Assembly: GCA_025058345.1 (NCBI GenBank)
Contig: JANXEN010000004.1
Span: 114,929 to 178,928, forward strand
DNA: 64,000 nt
From: Sulfolobales archaeon
GTDB taxonomy: Archaea; Thermoproteota; Thermoprotei_A; Sulfolobales; NBVN01
Reading direction: 5' to 3'
In this document: positions 27,235-36,425 of the stretch, one piece after another
Layout: the number at the start of each line of letters is the position of its first letter
Position numbering within the stretch: the first letter of the stretch is position 1
Program-made: the position numbers and the translations under genes
Notes under the pieces: generated by a model
What the model was told of the DNA's origin: nothing
The model's input: the letters and a program-made list of their open reading frames with translations, nothing else
The model's database searches: none

Positions 27235-28110
27235 ATGAGGGTCTACGGCCGTTTAGGACGTCTAGAGGTGGGAGACGGATTACCGGTGAGGGTTGCCGGG
27301 GTTTTAAACGTCTCTCCCGAGTCTTTCTATAAGGGCTCTATCTCCTTAACAGATGATGATATCGGAAAGGCAGTTCTTAAGATGGCTTCAGAAGGTTGTG
27401 ACCTAATAGACATTGGGGGTAGGTCTACCGCCCCATATCTAATTACTGAAATCAGCGTTGATGAGGAGGTGAGGAGGGTGGTTAAGGCGGTAACTATAGC
27501 TGAGGAGTTATCTAATATACCTATATCAGTAGATACCTTTAGGGCTAAAGTAGCTGAGGAGGCTCTTAAGAGGGGGGCAGAAGTAATCAACGACGTCACT
27601 GGTTTAAGGGGAGATAAGGAAATGCTGAGAGTGATTAAGGACTATCAGCCATCGCTTATCGTATGTGCTAGTGAGGCGGGTATCGAATCTAAAACAGGAC
27701 GGGATGCTATAGATGTCGTTAAATCATCGCTGCAGAAAACTTTAGGCATGTTAAACAGTATAGATTACGACTTAAGTAAAGTCGTTGTCGACCCATGTAT
27801 AGGCTTCTTCAGAAATCAGGAATTACCCTGGTACGTATGGGACTTAAATGTCTTAGCTAATTTAATCTCGTTAAGGAGTCTAGGCAGACCGATAGCTGTA
27901 GGGATATCAAGGAAGTCCTTCATAGGGGTCATAACAAACCGTGAAAAACCCGAAGACAGGTTGTACGGTAGTTTAGCGTTGACTGCTGTAGCTGTTTTAA
28001 ACGGCGCTCATTTAATTAGAACTCATGACGTTCTACCTACGAAGGACGCTATCAAAGCCATTGAAGGTTTTAAGGTGCACAGCATAAAGTTAAGCATTAA
28101 TTATGGCTAA
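27235..28110 (+). CDS. folP: dihydropteroate synthase-like pterin enzyme
   Basis: A 291-residue TIM-barrel enzyme of the dihydropteroate synthase fold. The pterin-binding motifs are GVLNVSPESFYKGS, DLIDIGGRSTAPY, IPISVDTFRAKVAEEA, VINDVTGL and GISRKSFIG. In archaea such proteins condense a pterin with an arylamine on the route to folate or methanopterin-type carriers; which one applies is not readable. The ATG at 27235 directly follows a short leader. It is upstream of, but not tightly linked to, the nucleotidyltransferase gene. Confidence 0.87.
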   Translation: MRVYGRLGRLEVGDGLPVRVAGVLNVSPESFYKGSISLTDDDIGKAVLKMASEGCDLIDIGGRSTAPYLITEISVDEEVRRVVKAVTIAEELSNIPISVDTFRAKVAEEALKRGAEVINDVTGLRGDKEMLRVIKDYQPSLIVCASEAGIESKTGRDAIDVVKSSLQKTLGMLNSIDYDLSKVVVDPCIGFFRNQELPWYVWDLNVLANLISLRSLGRPIAVGISRKSFIGVITNREKPEDRLYGSLALTAVAVLNGAHLIRTHDVLPTKDAIKAIEGFKVHSIKLSINYG

Positions 28111-28186
28111 CGACCCATTAACTTTACAGCAGTGTTGCATTAGAATTTTAATGCCGTTATTTAATTCATTGTAGTTAGTAGGATGT

Positions 28187-29101
28187 GTGATGCACCCTCT
28201 AGAGGGCTTTATGTTTGTGCATGCGGACGGAAGTATATGGACCGTTAAGGGATGCTATCAGCCTGAGGAGGGATTAATAGCTGTCCCTAGAGTCATTTAC
28301 GGGAGGTTGAAGTACAAGAAATTAAGTGATATGCACGAACTAATTCTAAGATATTACAGACACTATATGAGGTTTTTATATCAATTAGGTAGGGAAGTAC
28401 CGATTGTGCCTTTAAACCATATTGCTAAGACCATAAATCCGTTAGAAGCTGTTAGCGTTCTTAGGGACTTAAGCCATAATGGTTTAATTAAGGCTGCCTT
28501 AGAGTTATTCAATGCTATCGTAGATGGATGCAGCTGCTTAGCTGGCTTCAGCGGGTCATTGGCCGGTGGATACTTCACTGACCGTTCAGATATTGACTTA
28601 GTTGTGTACTCCAACGTCTCTCAATGTTATTACTTACTCCGTAAGTTGAGGTATGAAGGTGTTTTAAAGCCTTTCAATCACAGTGAGGCCTACATTGAGT
28701 CCTTAGAAGCTCATGGCGATGTCGACTCAAGACTCGTAGATTTGATGTGTCGGAGAGTCCTTCAAGGAGTTTTCAAAGGGTTTAAGTACACTGTTAGGTT
28801 AGTTAATTGTGAAGACACTATTACGTTGAGGGATTACATTACATTGCCTGAAGTGTCTTTATTAGTTAAGGTTTGTGATTCAACGCGCTCATTCACTACT
28901 CCAGCTTACTACTTATCTGAGGTCGTAAGCTCAAACTCTTCATATGTGGGCTTCAGAAGCAAGGTAATCTTAATAACACATAGAATTAAGTTCACTGAAT
29001 TAGGTGATGGAGCCCTCATAGCTGTCCACGGACCAGCTTATTTGATGAGTAATCAAGTCTTAATTAACTTAGACTTAGCCAGGGTTGAACTCATTTCCTA
29101 A
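28187..29101 (+). CDS. nucleotidyltransferase-fold protein (COG1665-like)
   Basis: A 304-residue protein. The central segment GFSGSLAGGYFTDRSDIDLVVY is the GS...DxD signature of the polymerase-beta-like nucleotidyltransferase fold. The N-terminal 100 residues are a separate domain beginning MHPLEGFMFVHADGSIW, and the C-terminal third is beta-rich. It resembles the archaeal predicted nucleotidyltransferases of COG1665, whose substrate is unknown. GTG 28187 or ATG 28190 are equivalent starts. The pyrophosphatase gene follows about 40 bases later on the same strand. Confidence 0.72.
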   Translation: MMHPLEGFMFVHADGSIWTVKGCYQPEEGLIAVPRVIYGRLKYKKLSDMHELILRYYRHYMRFLYQLGREVPIVPLNHIAKTINPLEAVSVLRDLSHNGLIKAALELFNAIVDGCSCLAGFSGSLAGGYFTDRSDIDLVVYSNVSQCYYLLRKLRYEGVLKPFNHSEAYIESLEAHGDVDSRLVDLMCRRVLQGVFKGFKYTVRLVNCEDTITLRDYITLPEVSLLVKVCDSTRSFTTPAYYLSEVVSSNSSYVGFRSKVILITHRIKFTELGDGALIAVHGPAYLMSNQVLINLDLARVELIS

Positions 29102-29142
29102 TCCTTAAATCTTCTGTAGCGTGGTATTTAAACGGATGTTTG

Positions 29143-30789
29143 ATGAAGGTAATAGCTATAGGACATAAAAACCCAGACACAGACTCCGTAGTGTCTGCTA
29201 TAGTGCTATCTGAATTCCTCAAGTACAGAGGTATAGATTCAATCCCGGCTAGGGCTGGGGAGTTAAGCTATGAGACAATCCAAATACTCAACGAATGTAA
29301 ATTACATACCCCTGTTCTTGTCGAGGATGTGAGGCCGAAGGCTATCGACATAGCATCTAAGGACGTTAAGTATGTCTTCAAGGGGATGCCAGTCAAGGAT
29401 GCTGGAGACATAATTACTAATTCGAATATAAGGTCAGTCCCAGTAGTGGATGAAGGCTTTAAGGTGTTAGGTCTATTCAGCGTTGAGAGCTTCTCTAAAA
29501 TGTATTTGAGGGACTTCATAAGCGTTAGAATTAAGTTAGAGGAGGTACCACTAAAAAACATAGTAAGGGTAGTTAACTGCGAATTACTATATGGTGATTT
29601 AGAAAAACCTATATCCGGCCATGTTTACGTAGGGGCTATGAGCTTAAAGACTATTCAGGAGAGGTTCTCTTTTAAGGATAGTATAGTTATTGTTGGTGAT
29701 AGGGAGGATGTTATACTAAATGCTATAAAGTCTAAAGCATCGCTCATAATAATCACCGGCGGTTTGAAACCTTCAGAACATGTGCTAATGGAGGCAATGA
29801 AGTTAGGGGTCCCGATAGTTGTATCTCCCTACGACACATACACCACTGCTAAGTTAGTAGATTTAAGTAGACCTGTTGAGCTGTTCTTAAGTCCAGCCGA
29901 AGTCGTTAGTGAGGTGATGCCGGTCCATGACGTTATTAACCTTATGAGCACTAAGCTAGTGCGGAGTGTAATCGTTGCTGATAGGTATGGAAGACTTTTA
30001 GGGATAATTACTAAGAGCGACTTAATAAAGGATTATAGGAAGAGGGTTGCGTTAGTTGACCATAACGAAATTTCTCAAGCTATTGATGGTGTTGAGGAAT
30101 CTAGAATAGTGGCTGTAGTAGATCATCACAGAATCAGCGGTGATATTAAGACTAGGGAGGCAATACTGTTTAGGATTGAGCCGTTAGGATCCACATCAAC
30201 TATATTGTGGAAAGTCTTACGTGAACATGGTGTAGAGTTAAATGACTCCCTTCTTAAAGCTATTCTATATGCCGTATTATCGGATACGCTGTTACTTAAG
30301 TCCCCCACCACAGCTGAGGATGATTTCACATGCGTTAATGACATTTCAGCAAAGTTAAGGATTAAGTTAAGCGATGCCCTGGAGTTCACAAGAAGCGCTA
30401 TGTCATCAAGTGAGCCGAAGGAAATTAATGAGATCTTAAGGCATGATATGAAGGTGTATGATGAAGAGGGTTATAAGTTTGCGATATCTCAGGTCTTCAC
30501 GGTTAATCCGGAATACTATTTAAGTTTGAAGGATGAGTTATTACGGAAGGCGTATTCTATACTTAAGGATGAAGGCATTAAGTTATTCGCTCTTATAATC
30601 ACAGACTACATAGGGAATCTAAGCCACGCAATAATTGTAGGAGATACCAATGCATTTGAGGAGGCATTTGGTGTGAAGGTTGTAAACGGTTATACCGTTC
30701 TAGAGGGAATTACGTCAAGGAAACTTCAAATACTTCCAAGAATACTTAAGGTCATTTCCATAAGAAAGCAGGGATTCCATAACGTGTAA
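29143..30789 (+). CDS. ppaC: CBS-DRTGG-containing family II inorganic pyrophosphatase
   Basis: A DHH-superfamily phosphohydrolase of about 548 residues. GHKNPDTDSV at the N-terminus and VVDHHRISGD near residue 330 supply manganese ligands. Between them lies a regulatory insert: CBS (DIITNSNIRSVPVV), a DRTGG-like domain and a second CBS (LMSTKLVRSVIVADRYG). Such enzymes hydrolyse pyrophosphate and are regulated by adenine nucleotides bound to the CBS pair. The C-terminal DHHA2 domain is complete. ATG 29143 follows a TTG at 29140. The hydrogenase-protease gene follows 31 bases later. Confidence 0.88.
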   Translation: MKVIAIGHKNPDTDSVVSAIVLSEFLKYRGIDSIPARAGELSYETIQILNECKLHTPVLVEDVRPKAIDIASKDVKYVFKGMPVKDAGDIITNSNIRSVPVVDEGFKVLGLFSVESFSKMYLRDFISVRIKLEEVPLKNIVRVVNCELLYGDLEKPISGHVYVGAMSLKTIQERFSFKDSIVIVGDREDVILNAIKSKASLIIITGGLKPSEHVLMEAMKLGVPIVVSPYDTYTTAKLVDLSRPVELFLSPAEVVSEVMPVHDVINLMSTKLVRSVIVADRYGRLLGIITKSDLIKDYRKRVALVDHNEISQAIDGVEESRIVAVVDHHRISGDIKTREAILFRIEPLGSTSTILWKVLREHGVELNDSLLKAILYAVLSDTLLLKSPTTAEDDFTCVNDISAKLRIKLSDALEFTRSAMSSSEPKEINEILRHDMKVYDEEGYKFAISQVFTVNPEYYLSLKDELLRKAYSILKDEGIKLFALIITDYIGNLSHAIIVGDTNAFEEAFGVKVVNGYTVLEGITSRKLQILPRILKVISIRKQGFHNV

Positions 30790-30820
30790 GGTATTGGAGA
30801 ATTGATTAACGTGGTTAGGG

Positions 30821-31339
30821 ATGGATACCTTAACTAATGTTCTGAAGGAGTTACTCAGCAGCGATAATCTCGTAATCATCGGTTTAGGCAACATTTTAAG
30901 GGGGGACGACGGCATTGGCATATTAATTGCTAAGAAGTTAAGGAAGTTACTTAAGGGTTTAAGTAACGTTAAAGTCATCGTTTGCGAGAGCGGTCTTGAA
31001 AACGCCACACATCTATTAATGAGGTATAAGCCAAGGCATATGCTGATAATAGATGCTGTATACGTAGATGGAGGTATTCCAGGCGATTTATACGTATTCG
31101 ATGCTGGGGAATTAAATTCCTACACGTCTATCACAACCCATCACTTACCGTTAAAGCTAACATTGGATTACTTAATCACTCACCTAAACGTTGATGTGAA
31201 AGTTATTGGCATCCAAATTAAGAGTGTTGGATTAGGGTCTAGTGTTAGTGAGGAGGTTTTAGCGTCCGGTAAATACCTACTTAATTTGTTTAAGGAGGTC
31301 GTTCACCATCAACTAATGAAGGGAGACCCACCGCGTTGA
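30821..31339 (+). CDS. hydrogenase-maturation-type endopeptidase (HycI/HyaD family)
   Basis: A 172-residue M52-family protease. It has GLGNILRGDDGIGILI at the N-terminus with the metal-ligand Asp, LIIDAVYVDG with the second acidic ligand, and THHLPLKL with the His ligand. The family clips the C-terminus of NiFe hydrogenase large subunits after nickel insertion. No hydrogenase gene is visible in the window, so it either serves hydrogenases elsewhere or another target. The 3' end overlaps a convergent gene by 31 bases. Confidence 0.88.
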   Translation: MDTLTNVLKELLSSDNLVIIGLGNILRGDDGIGILIAKKLRKLLKGLSNVKVIVCESGLENATHLLMRYKPRHMLIIDAVYVDGGIPGDLYVFDAGELNSYTSITTHHLPLKLTLDYLITHLNVDVKVIGIQIKSVGLGSSVSEEVLASGKYLLNLFKEVVHHQLMKGDPPR

Positions 31340-31848
31340 TGTATTATTACGTAAACTGCGTAGGCAATTATGGATGCGACGGAAATAACCACAATTACAT
31401 CGATCAGCGACCTTTTTAAGCTTCTACCTAACTTAATGGTTAGGAATTTTCTTTGCCTCTCCACCTTAATTTCCTGAGGCTCCTCATATTTGCTTTCAAT
31501 TTTAAACGTTGGTTCTCTCGCACTTGTAGATAGGTTTAAGTCCCTGCATGGAATTCTACTTAAAGCATTTGTTAATAAGTCCGCATAGGGGCGTAGATCC
31601 GAAAATCTAGGGTCTCTACTGAGGATTACTGCGACAGTATCGATGTGGCATGCTAATGGTTCTAAGGCCTTAGATACTACATCGGTGCTTAGGAATTCCT
31701 CTAAAGATTTATGTAGGTTCTCCCGCCCGTACGAGTCTTTAAGATACGTTATAGCGCTTGACAACTTAATTAAATACCAATCAATGGTTTTGCCTAGAGA
31801 TACCTCACTCGCAAATGTTTTTGCAATGCTTTCTAATGATTTCATCAC
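31309..31848 (-). CDS. hypothetical protein with C-terminal membrane anchor
   Basis: A 179-residue protein, not recognised. The first 110 residues are helical with LSRDPRFSDLRPYADLLTNAL in the middle. A charged linker follows, and a single hydrophobic segment (about residues 146-168, DVIVVISVASIIAYAVYVII) ends near the C-terminus. This is the layout of a tail-anchored membrane protein with its bulk in the cytoplasm. It overlaps the convergent maturation-protease gene by 31 bases. Confidence 0.55.
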   Translation of the reverse strand: MMKSLESIAKTFASEVSLGKTIDWYLIKLSSAITYLKDSYGRENLHKSLEEFLSTDVVSKALEPLACHIDTVAVILSRDPRFSDLRPYADLLTNALSRIPCRDLNLSTSAREPTFKIESKYEEPQEIKVERQRKFLTIKLGRSLKRSLIDVIVVISVASIIAYAVYVIIHQRGGSPFIS

Positions 31849-32019
31849 TATCCCTATACTCCAGATTTATTATTAGGTTATAAATCATTTTATCTTATTG
31901 CAGGTCGTTAGGAAATCGACTATCAACTATATTGATAGCTTTAACTTATATCTTAGATACTTTAATTTAAGGAAAAGCATAAAACTTTGTTGATGAGATA
32001 CTATACGTTGGGGTGTCTT

Positions 32020-33270
32020 ATGGTTAGGTATGCTGTAACCAACTGTTACGTGTTCGATGGCTTAGGTAACGTTTTTAAGGGATCTGTGGTCGTGGAAGAT
32101 GGTTTAATATCTGATGTAGGTACAGAAGGGTCTGTTGAAGTACCTAAGGATGCTGAGATTATTGATATGGGTGGTGGGTACTTACTCCCCGGTCTTATTG
32201 ACGCGCACGTACATTTAATTGGCATGCGTACAGGTGATTTTGTCAAGGAACCCTTACTAGTCCCCTATGAGACCTTCGTTGCTAGAGTCGTTAAGGACTT
32301 AGAGGAACTTATCTATTCAGGGTTTACAACGGTGGGTGATGCCGGTAGTTTAATAGCAGCTAAGATCAAGTACGCAGTCAATGAAGGAAGTGTATTAGGT
32401 CCGAGGATCGTTGCTTCAGGCCTCGCACTGAGCCCTACTTTCGGTCATGGCGATGTACACTACCTACCAATAGAGTACGTCGATTATAGGACCACAAGGA
32501 AGTTAGTTCCGATGGCATCTCTCATATGTGATGGTGTTGATGAGTGTAGAAAGGCTGCTAGATACGCCTTAAGGGAGGATGCGGACTTCATAAAGATCAT
32601 GGCTACTGGAGGTGTCCTCTCACAAAAGGACAGGCCGGAATATAGGCAGTTCACTCTCGATGAAGTTAAAGCAATAGTTGATGAAGCCAGAGCTGCTGGT
32701 AGGTTCGTCCATGCCCACGCTCAAGGAACTGAGGGAATTAAGAACTCTATATTAGGCGGGGTTAAGGTAATTGCTCACGCCATATATATAGATGAGGAGT
32801 GCATCGCATTAGCTAATGAAAATGAGGTAGTTCTAGTCCCTACCCTCTCGATAGTCGATAAGATATTAAGCATAGGCAGTAAAATAGGCATCCCTGAGTG
32901 GGCTTTGAAGAAAGCGGATGAGGCTAATAAAGAACACATAAGCAATATAAGGAAGGCATATAAACTCGGCGCTAAAATAGCTACAGGTACAGACTTCTGT
33001 GGAGGTCATCTAAAGATGGGTGATAACGCGTTAGAAATTAAACTACTGGTTGAGAAAATAGGGATGGAACCTAAAGAGGCTTTAATCGCAGCCACTAAGG
33101 TCGCTGCTGAGGCCGTCGGGCTTAACCACAAGTTAGGGACCATTGAGAAAGGTAAGGTAGCAGATTTATTAGGTGTGGTTGGCAACCCGTTAAGTGATGT
33201 AGGCATCCTTCAAGATAGGAGAAACATTAAACTAATAATTAAGGAAGGAAAAATAATTAAGTGTTTTTAG
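32020..33270 (+). CDS. amidohydrolase (imidazolonepropionase/prolidase-like)
   Basis: Metal-dependent amidohydrolase of 416 residues using the ATG at 32020, which has GGGGTG upstream; the frame extends to 31987 without a better start. GLIDAHVHLI is the HxH motif at strand 1, IKIMATGGV carries the Lys that is often carboxylated, HAHAQG and VIAHAIYID hold further His ligands, and TGTDFCGG holds the Asp. It resembles COG1228 enzymes, which include imidazolonepropionase and amidohydrolase-type prolidases; the substrate is not determined. Confidence 0.86.
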   Translation: MVRYAVTNCYVFDGLGNVFKGSVVVEDGLISDVGTEGSVEVPKDAEIIDMGGGYLLPGLIDAHVHLIGMRTGDFVKEPLLVPYETFVARVVKDLEELIYSGFTTVGDAGSLIAAKIKYAVNEGSVLGPRIVASGLALSPTFGHGDVHYLPIEYVDYRTTRKLVPMASLICDGVDECRKAARYALREDADFIKIMATGGVLSQKDRPEYRQFTLDEVKAIVDEARAAGRFVHAHAQGTEGIKNSILGGVKVIAHAIYIDEECIALANENEVVLVPTLSIVDKILSIGSKIGIPEWALKKADEANKEHISNIRKAYKLGAKIATGTDFCGGHLKMGDNALEIKLLVEKIGMEPKEALIAATKVAAEAVGLNHKLGTIEKGKVADLLGVVGNPLSDVGILQDRRNIKLIIKEGKIIKCF

Positions 33271-33309
33271 ATAATTCGCGATTAAGCATAATGGCTCAAA
33301 TAAGTAAAC

Positions 33310-33951
33310 TTAAAAACCTAAATCATCATTAACTAGCACTACATGCACGTCAGTGTTAGAGGGTTTCCTCTCCATAATTACTACGACGTTACACGGTTTT
33401 TCAGCGTTCTTACATTCTACGCAGTAACCTAACGTAGTGCACGGCGTTTTATAATTTAGTCTAATTGCGTTAGCGACTCCAGCAATATTCCTAGCCCTCA
33501 GTAGACCTTCCTCTAAGTTTCTAGTTAACTTATTCCGTCCAACCACAATTATAACTTTCTTAGGTCCAAACATTAAAGCAGCTACCCTATTGCCTGAAGC
33601 ATCTATGTTGATTAACTTCCCATCAAGTGTTACAGCATTTGAACTGCTTAGGTAGACGTCGGAAGTTAAGGCCTTACGTCGAATTTCCAAGGATTCTTCA
33701 GGACTTACCTTAACCCAGTGATGGATAACTTTAATTCCCCTTCTCTCTAGTTCCTCAACTATGTTTAACTCCCTAATAGTTGCTGAACCACCAACACCTA
33801 CAACTGAACCCTCAGGTATTAACTTCATTACTATCTCTTTAGCTTCCGCCCTACTCAGAGATACGTATGTTTTAAAACCGTTTGACTCTAATGCCTTAGC
33901 TGCTGCGTTAATTCTTAGTTCATGGAGTTTATTCTTGATATCCTCGAACAT
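33310..33951 (-). CDS. LUD-domain (LutC/DUF162) lactate-utilisation-like protein
   Basis: A 213-residue LUD-domain protein. VGVGGSATIRELNIVEEL, the YLSSSNAVTLDGKLINIDASGNRVAAL segment and the cysteine group CTTLGYCVECKNAEKPC near the C-terminus are typical of the family. LutC-like proteins form part of an iron-sulfur L-lactate oxidation complex in bacteria, but stand-alone archaeal copies are uncharacterised. No lutA or lutB is present here. A LarA-family protein elsewhere in the window could make a lactate link, which is inference. Confidence 0.82.
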   Translation of the reverse strand: MFEDIKNKLHELRINAAAKALESNGFKTYVSLSRAEAKEIVMKLIPEGSVVGVGGSATIRELNIVEELERRGIKVIHHWVKVSPEESLEIRRKALTSDVYLSSSNAVTLDGKLINIDASGNRVAALMFGPKKVIIVVGRNKLTRNLEEGLLRARNIAGVANAIRLNYKTPCTTLGYCVECKNAEKPCNVVVIMERKPSNTDVHVVLVNDDLGF

Positions 33952-34045
33952 ATATCTTCAACAGGTAGATATGTGGACTTAACAGTAAATAAGTATTTAT
34001 CATTGTATGTCCTTAATTTTTAAACTTAATTAACACTTTATATTT

Positions 34046-34936
34046 GTGGTTTATATGAATTTAAATACAGTTATTACTGCACTAATAACTCCATTCACTA
34101 AGAACTTTACGTTGTATTTAGAGGGGTTAATGAACTTAGTGGATTTTCAGATGGGTAACGGTGTTAAGGCGTTCTTCATCTGCGGTACCTACGGGTCAGG
34201 TCCCCTAATGAGTGTAGCTGAAAGGAAGAAGGTGGCTGAAGCACTCATTAGTTACGTAGGGGGTAAAGCAACGGTCATAGTCCACGTTGGGGCTAACAAC
34301 GTTGATGATACGTTAGATCTTGCCAGACATGCGGAGAGTATAGGTGCTGATGCCATAGCCTCAGTACCTCCTTACTACTACGTATATGATGACGCTGCGA
34401 TTTTAAATTACTTCAGTAAACTGGTTTCTGAGGTTAAAATCCCGGTGTTCTTATATAATAATCCCGCAAGAACCGGAGTTAAGATTAGTAGTGAGTTGGT
34501 GAGACGTCTGTCTGAGGTCGGCGTAGTTGGTGTTAAAGACAGTAGCTTCGACTTAGTTAGGTTTTATGAGGATATGGCTGTAGTAGATGGTAAGGACTTT
34601 AAATTCATAATAGGGACTGAGGCATTAATGCTTCCAGCTATTATGGCCGGTGCTATGACCGCAGTTTCCGGCCTCTCAAATACGTTCCCTGAGCTAGTAG
34701 TTAAGCTCTATAACCTGATTAAGATGGGTATGTATTCAGAGGCTGTTAAAGTTCAGTTAGATGTGATTAAGGTGAGGAGGGTACTTCATTTAGTTCCAAC
34801 GATTCCGGCAGTTTATGAAGTACTCCGTATGAGGGGTATTGACGTTGGGTACCCAAAACCACCTCTTAGGACGCTGAACACTAAGGAAGTAGAACTAATA
34901 AGGGATGGGTTAATGCGAATCGGTATGCTGAGGTAA
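34046..34936 (+). CDS. DHDPS/NAL-family aldolase, copy 1
   Basis: A 296-residue class I aldolase of the dihydrodipicolinate synthase / N-acetylneuraminate lyase family. The Schiff-base Lys lies in VGVKDSSFD and the catalytic Tyr in VFLYNNPARTG; the pyruvate-binding loop reads CGTYGSG. Family members act on 2-keto-3-deoxy sugar acids, dihydrodipicolinate or hydroxyproline products. The adjacent FGGY kinase, seven bases downstream, suggests a sugar or sugar-acid route rather than lysine synthesis. The start may be GTG 34046 or ATG 34055. Confidence 0.85.
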   Translation: MVYMNLNTVITALITPFTKNFTLYLEGLMNLVDFQMGNGVKAFFICGTYGSGPLMSVAERKKVAEALISYVGGKATVIVHVGANNVDDTLDLARHAESIGADAIASVPPYYYVYDDAAILNYFSKLVSEVKIPVFLYNNPARTGVKISSELVRRLSEVGVVGVKDSSFDLVRFYEDMAVVDGKDFKFIIGTEALMLPAIMAGAMTAVSGLSNTFPELVVKLYNLIKMGMYSEAVKVQLDVIKVRRVLHLVPTIPAVYEVLRMRGIDVGYPKPPLRTLNTKEVELIRDGLMRIGMLR

Positions 34937-34943
34937 TTAAGGT

Positions 34944-36425
34944 TTGAGTGATGATCTTTTTATATCAATTGACTTAGGGACCAGCAGCGTTAAGTTATTC
35001 CTACTTAAGGCTGATGGGTCAATAATTAAGAGTTATGTAGATGCAGTCAACCTAGTTAAGGATCCTTCATTACGTAGTGTTGAGCAGGTGTTGTTTGAGG
35101 TACGTCAGAAGTTTTTCGATGGACTCAAGTATGTTATAAAGGGTTTTGAAAGTAGGGTTTCTGGAATAACATTCAGTAGTTATGGCTATAGTTTAGTGTG
35201 CCTTAACGATAGGTTTGAGCCGTTATCGAATGTTATGACTTACTCAGACGGTAGGGCGGTGAAGGAGCAGAGTATATTAGAGAGCTATGGATCTGACCTC
35301 TATAGGAGGACTGGGTGCCCTCCTCTATACATATATCCTATTGCAAAGTTATTATGGCTTAAGTCTAGGAATGAGTTAGGGAACGTTAGTAAAATATCTT
35401 TCGTTAAAGATTACCTAGTATATATATTAAGTAAGGCCTGGTATGTTGATTTAGGTGTAGCATCAACCACCGGGCTACTTAACACGCATAAATTAGATTG
35501 GGATGATTTAGCTTTAAACTTAGTAGGTATTGACGATAAATCGCTTCCGGAACTTATAGATGGCTCGAAAGTGTTGGACTACATCACGATACCTGAGTTT
35601 AAGGTGGAGAAGATACCCTTAGTACTCGGCTCCATGGATGGCCTCCTCCAGAACTTAGCTTACTCGTTATATGGTGGTGAGGCTGCGATGAATTTAGGGT
35701 CTTCCGCAGCTTTACGTGTAATCGTGAGGGATGTAGTTCTAGATCGAAGTGAGCGTATGAGGTTGTATCACTATTACTTAGCTGATGGCTATAGAGTTAC
35801 TGGGGCGATATTCAACAACGGTATGTCCGCACTTGAGTGGTTTAGGGGATTCGTAGGTAATGATTGGAACTACGTTGAAGAGCGTATTAAGAGTAAAGCA
35901 TCATGTGTTGACGGCATTTACGTGCTCCCATTCGCTCAAGGGGAGGCGTTACCTTACAGAGACCCATACATGAAGTTCACAGTCTTAGGTTTAACGCTCA
36001 GTAATGATGTAGGAGACCTCTTTAGGGCTGTTTTCGAAGGGCTTGGGTATTTATTTAAGGAAACTGTTGGAGCCTTAAAATATAACGGTGTTGACGTCTT
36101 TGAAGTACACTGTGGAGGCGGTGGATGCTTAGTAAATAAAGTAGTTGAAGTAATTAGCAACGTAATGTGTAGGCCTATAGTCACGTATAGGGAGGACGTA
36201 TCTAGAGGTGCTAGTGCTTTAGGTGCATTAGTCACACTCCTGAAGGGGTTGAAATACGTAGGGAGTTTTGAGGAGGTGAAGTTTAAGGCTGTTGAGGAAC
36301 TTAAGTCAGGTGTGGTAAGGCCTAATAACGACCTATGTAGTATTTACGATAGATGCTACGCTGAGTACTTAGAGGTGGTTGATGGTGTTTCGAAGCTTTA
36401 TAAGAAATTGTTTAAGACTTCTTAA
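34944..36425 (+). CDS. FGGY-family carbohydrate kinase
   Basis: A 493-residue sugar kinase. FISIDLGTSSVKLFLL is the ATP phosphate-1 loop; the segment PLVLGSMDGLLQNLA holds the likely catalytic Asp; GGEAAMNLGSSAALRV and HCGGGGCLVNKVVEVISNVM are the second and adenosine-binding motifs. It is closest in look to gluconate- and xylulose-kinase-like FGGY proteins. TTG start at 34944. It is co-transcribed with the preceding aldolase, and its 3' end overlaps the convergent hexuloisomerase gene by 14 bases. Confidence 0.86.
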   Translation: MSDDLFISIDLGTSSVKLFLLKADGSIIKSYVDAVNLVKDPSLRSVEQVLFEVRQKFFDGLKYVIKGFESRVSGITFSSYGYSLVCLNDRFEPLSNVMTYSDGRAVKEQSILESYGSDLYRRTGCPPLYIYPIAKLLWLKSRNELGNVSKISFVKDYLVYILSKAWYVDLGVASTTGLLNTHKLDWDDLALNLVGIDDKSLPELIDGSKVLDYITIPEFKVEKIPLVLGSMDGLLQNLAYSLYGGEAAMNLGSSAALRVIVRDVVLDRSERMRLYHYYLADGYRVTGAIFNNGMSALEWFRGFVGNDWNYVEERIKSKASCVDGIYVLPFAQGEALPYRDPYMKFTVLGLTLSNDVGDLFRAVFEGLGYLFKETVGALKYNGVDVFEVHCGGGGCLVNKVVEVISNVMCRPIVTYREDVSRGASALGALVTLLKGLKYVGSFEEVKFKAVEELKSGVVRPNNDLCSIYDRCYAEYLEVVDGVSKLYKKLFKTS

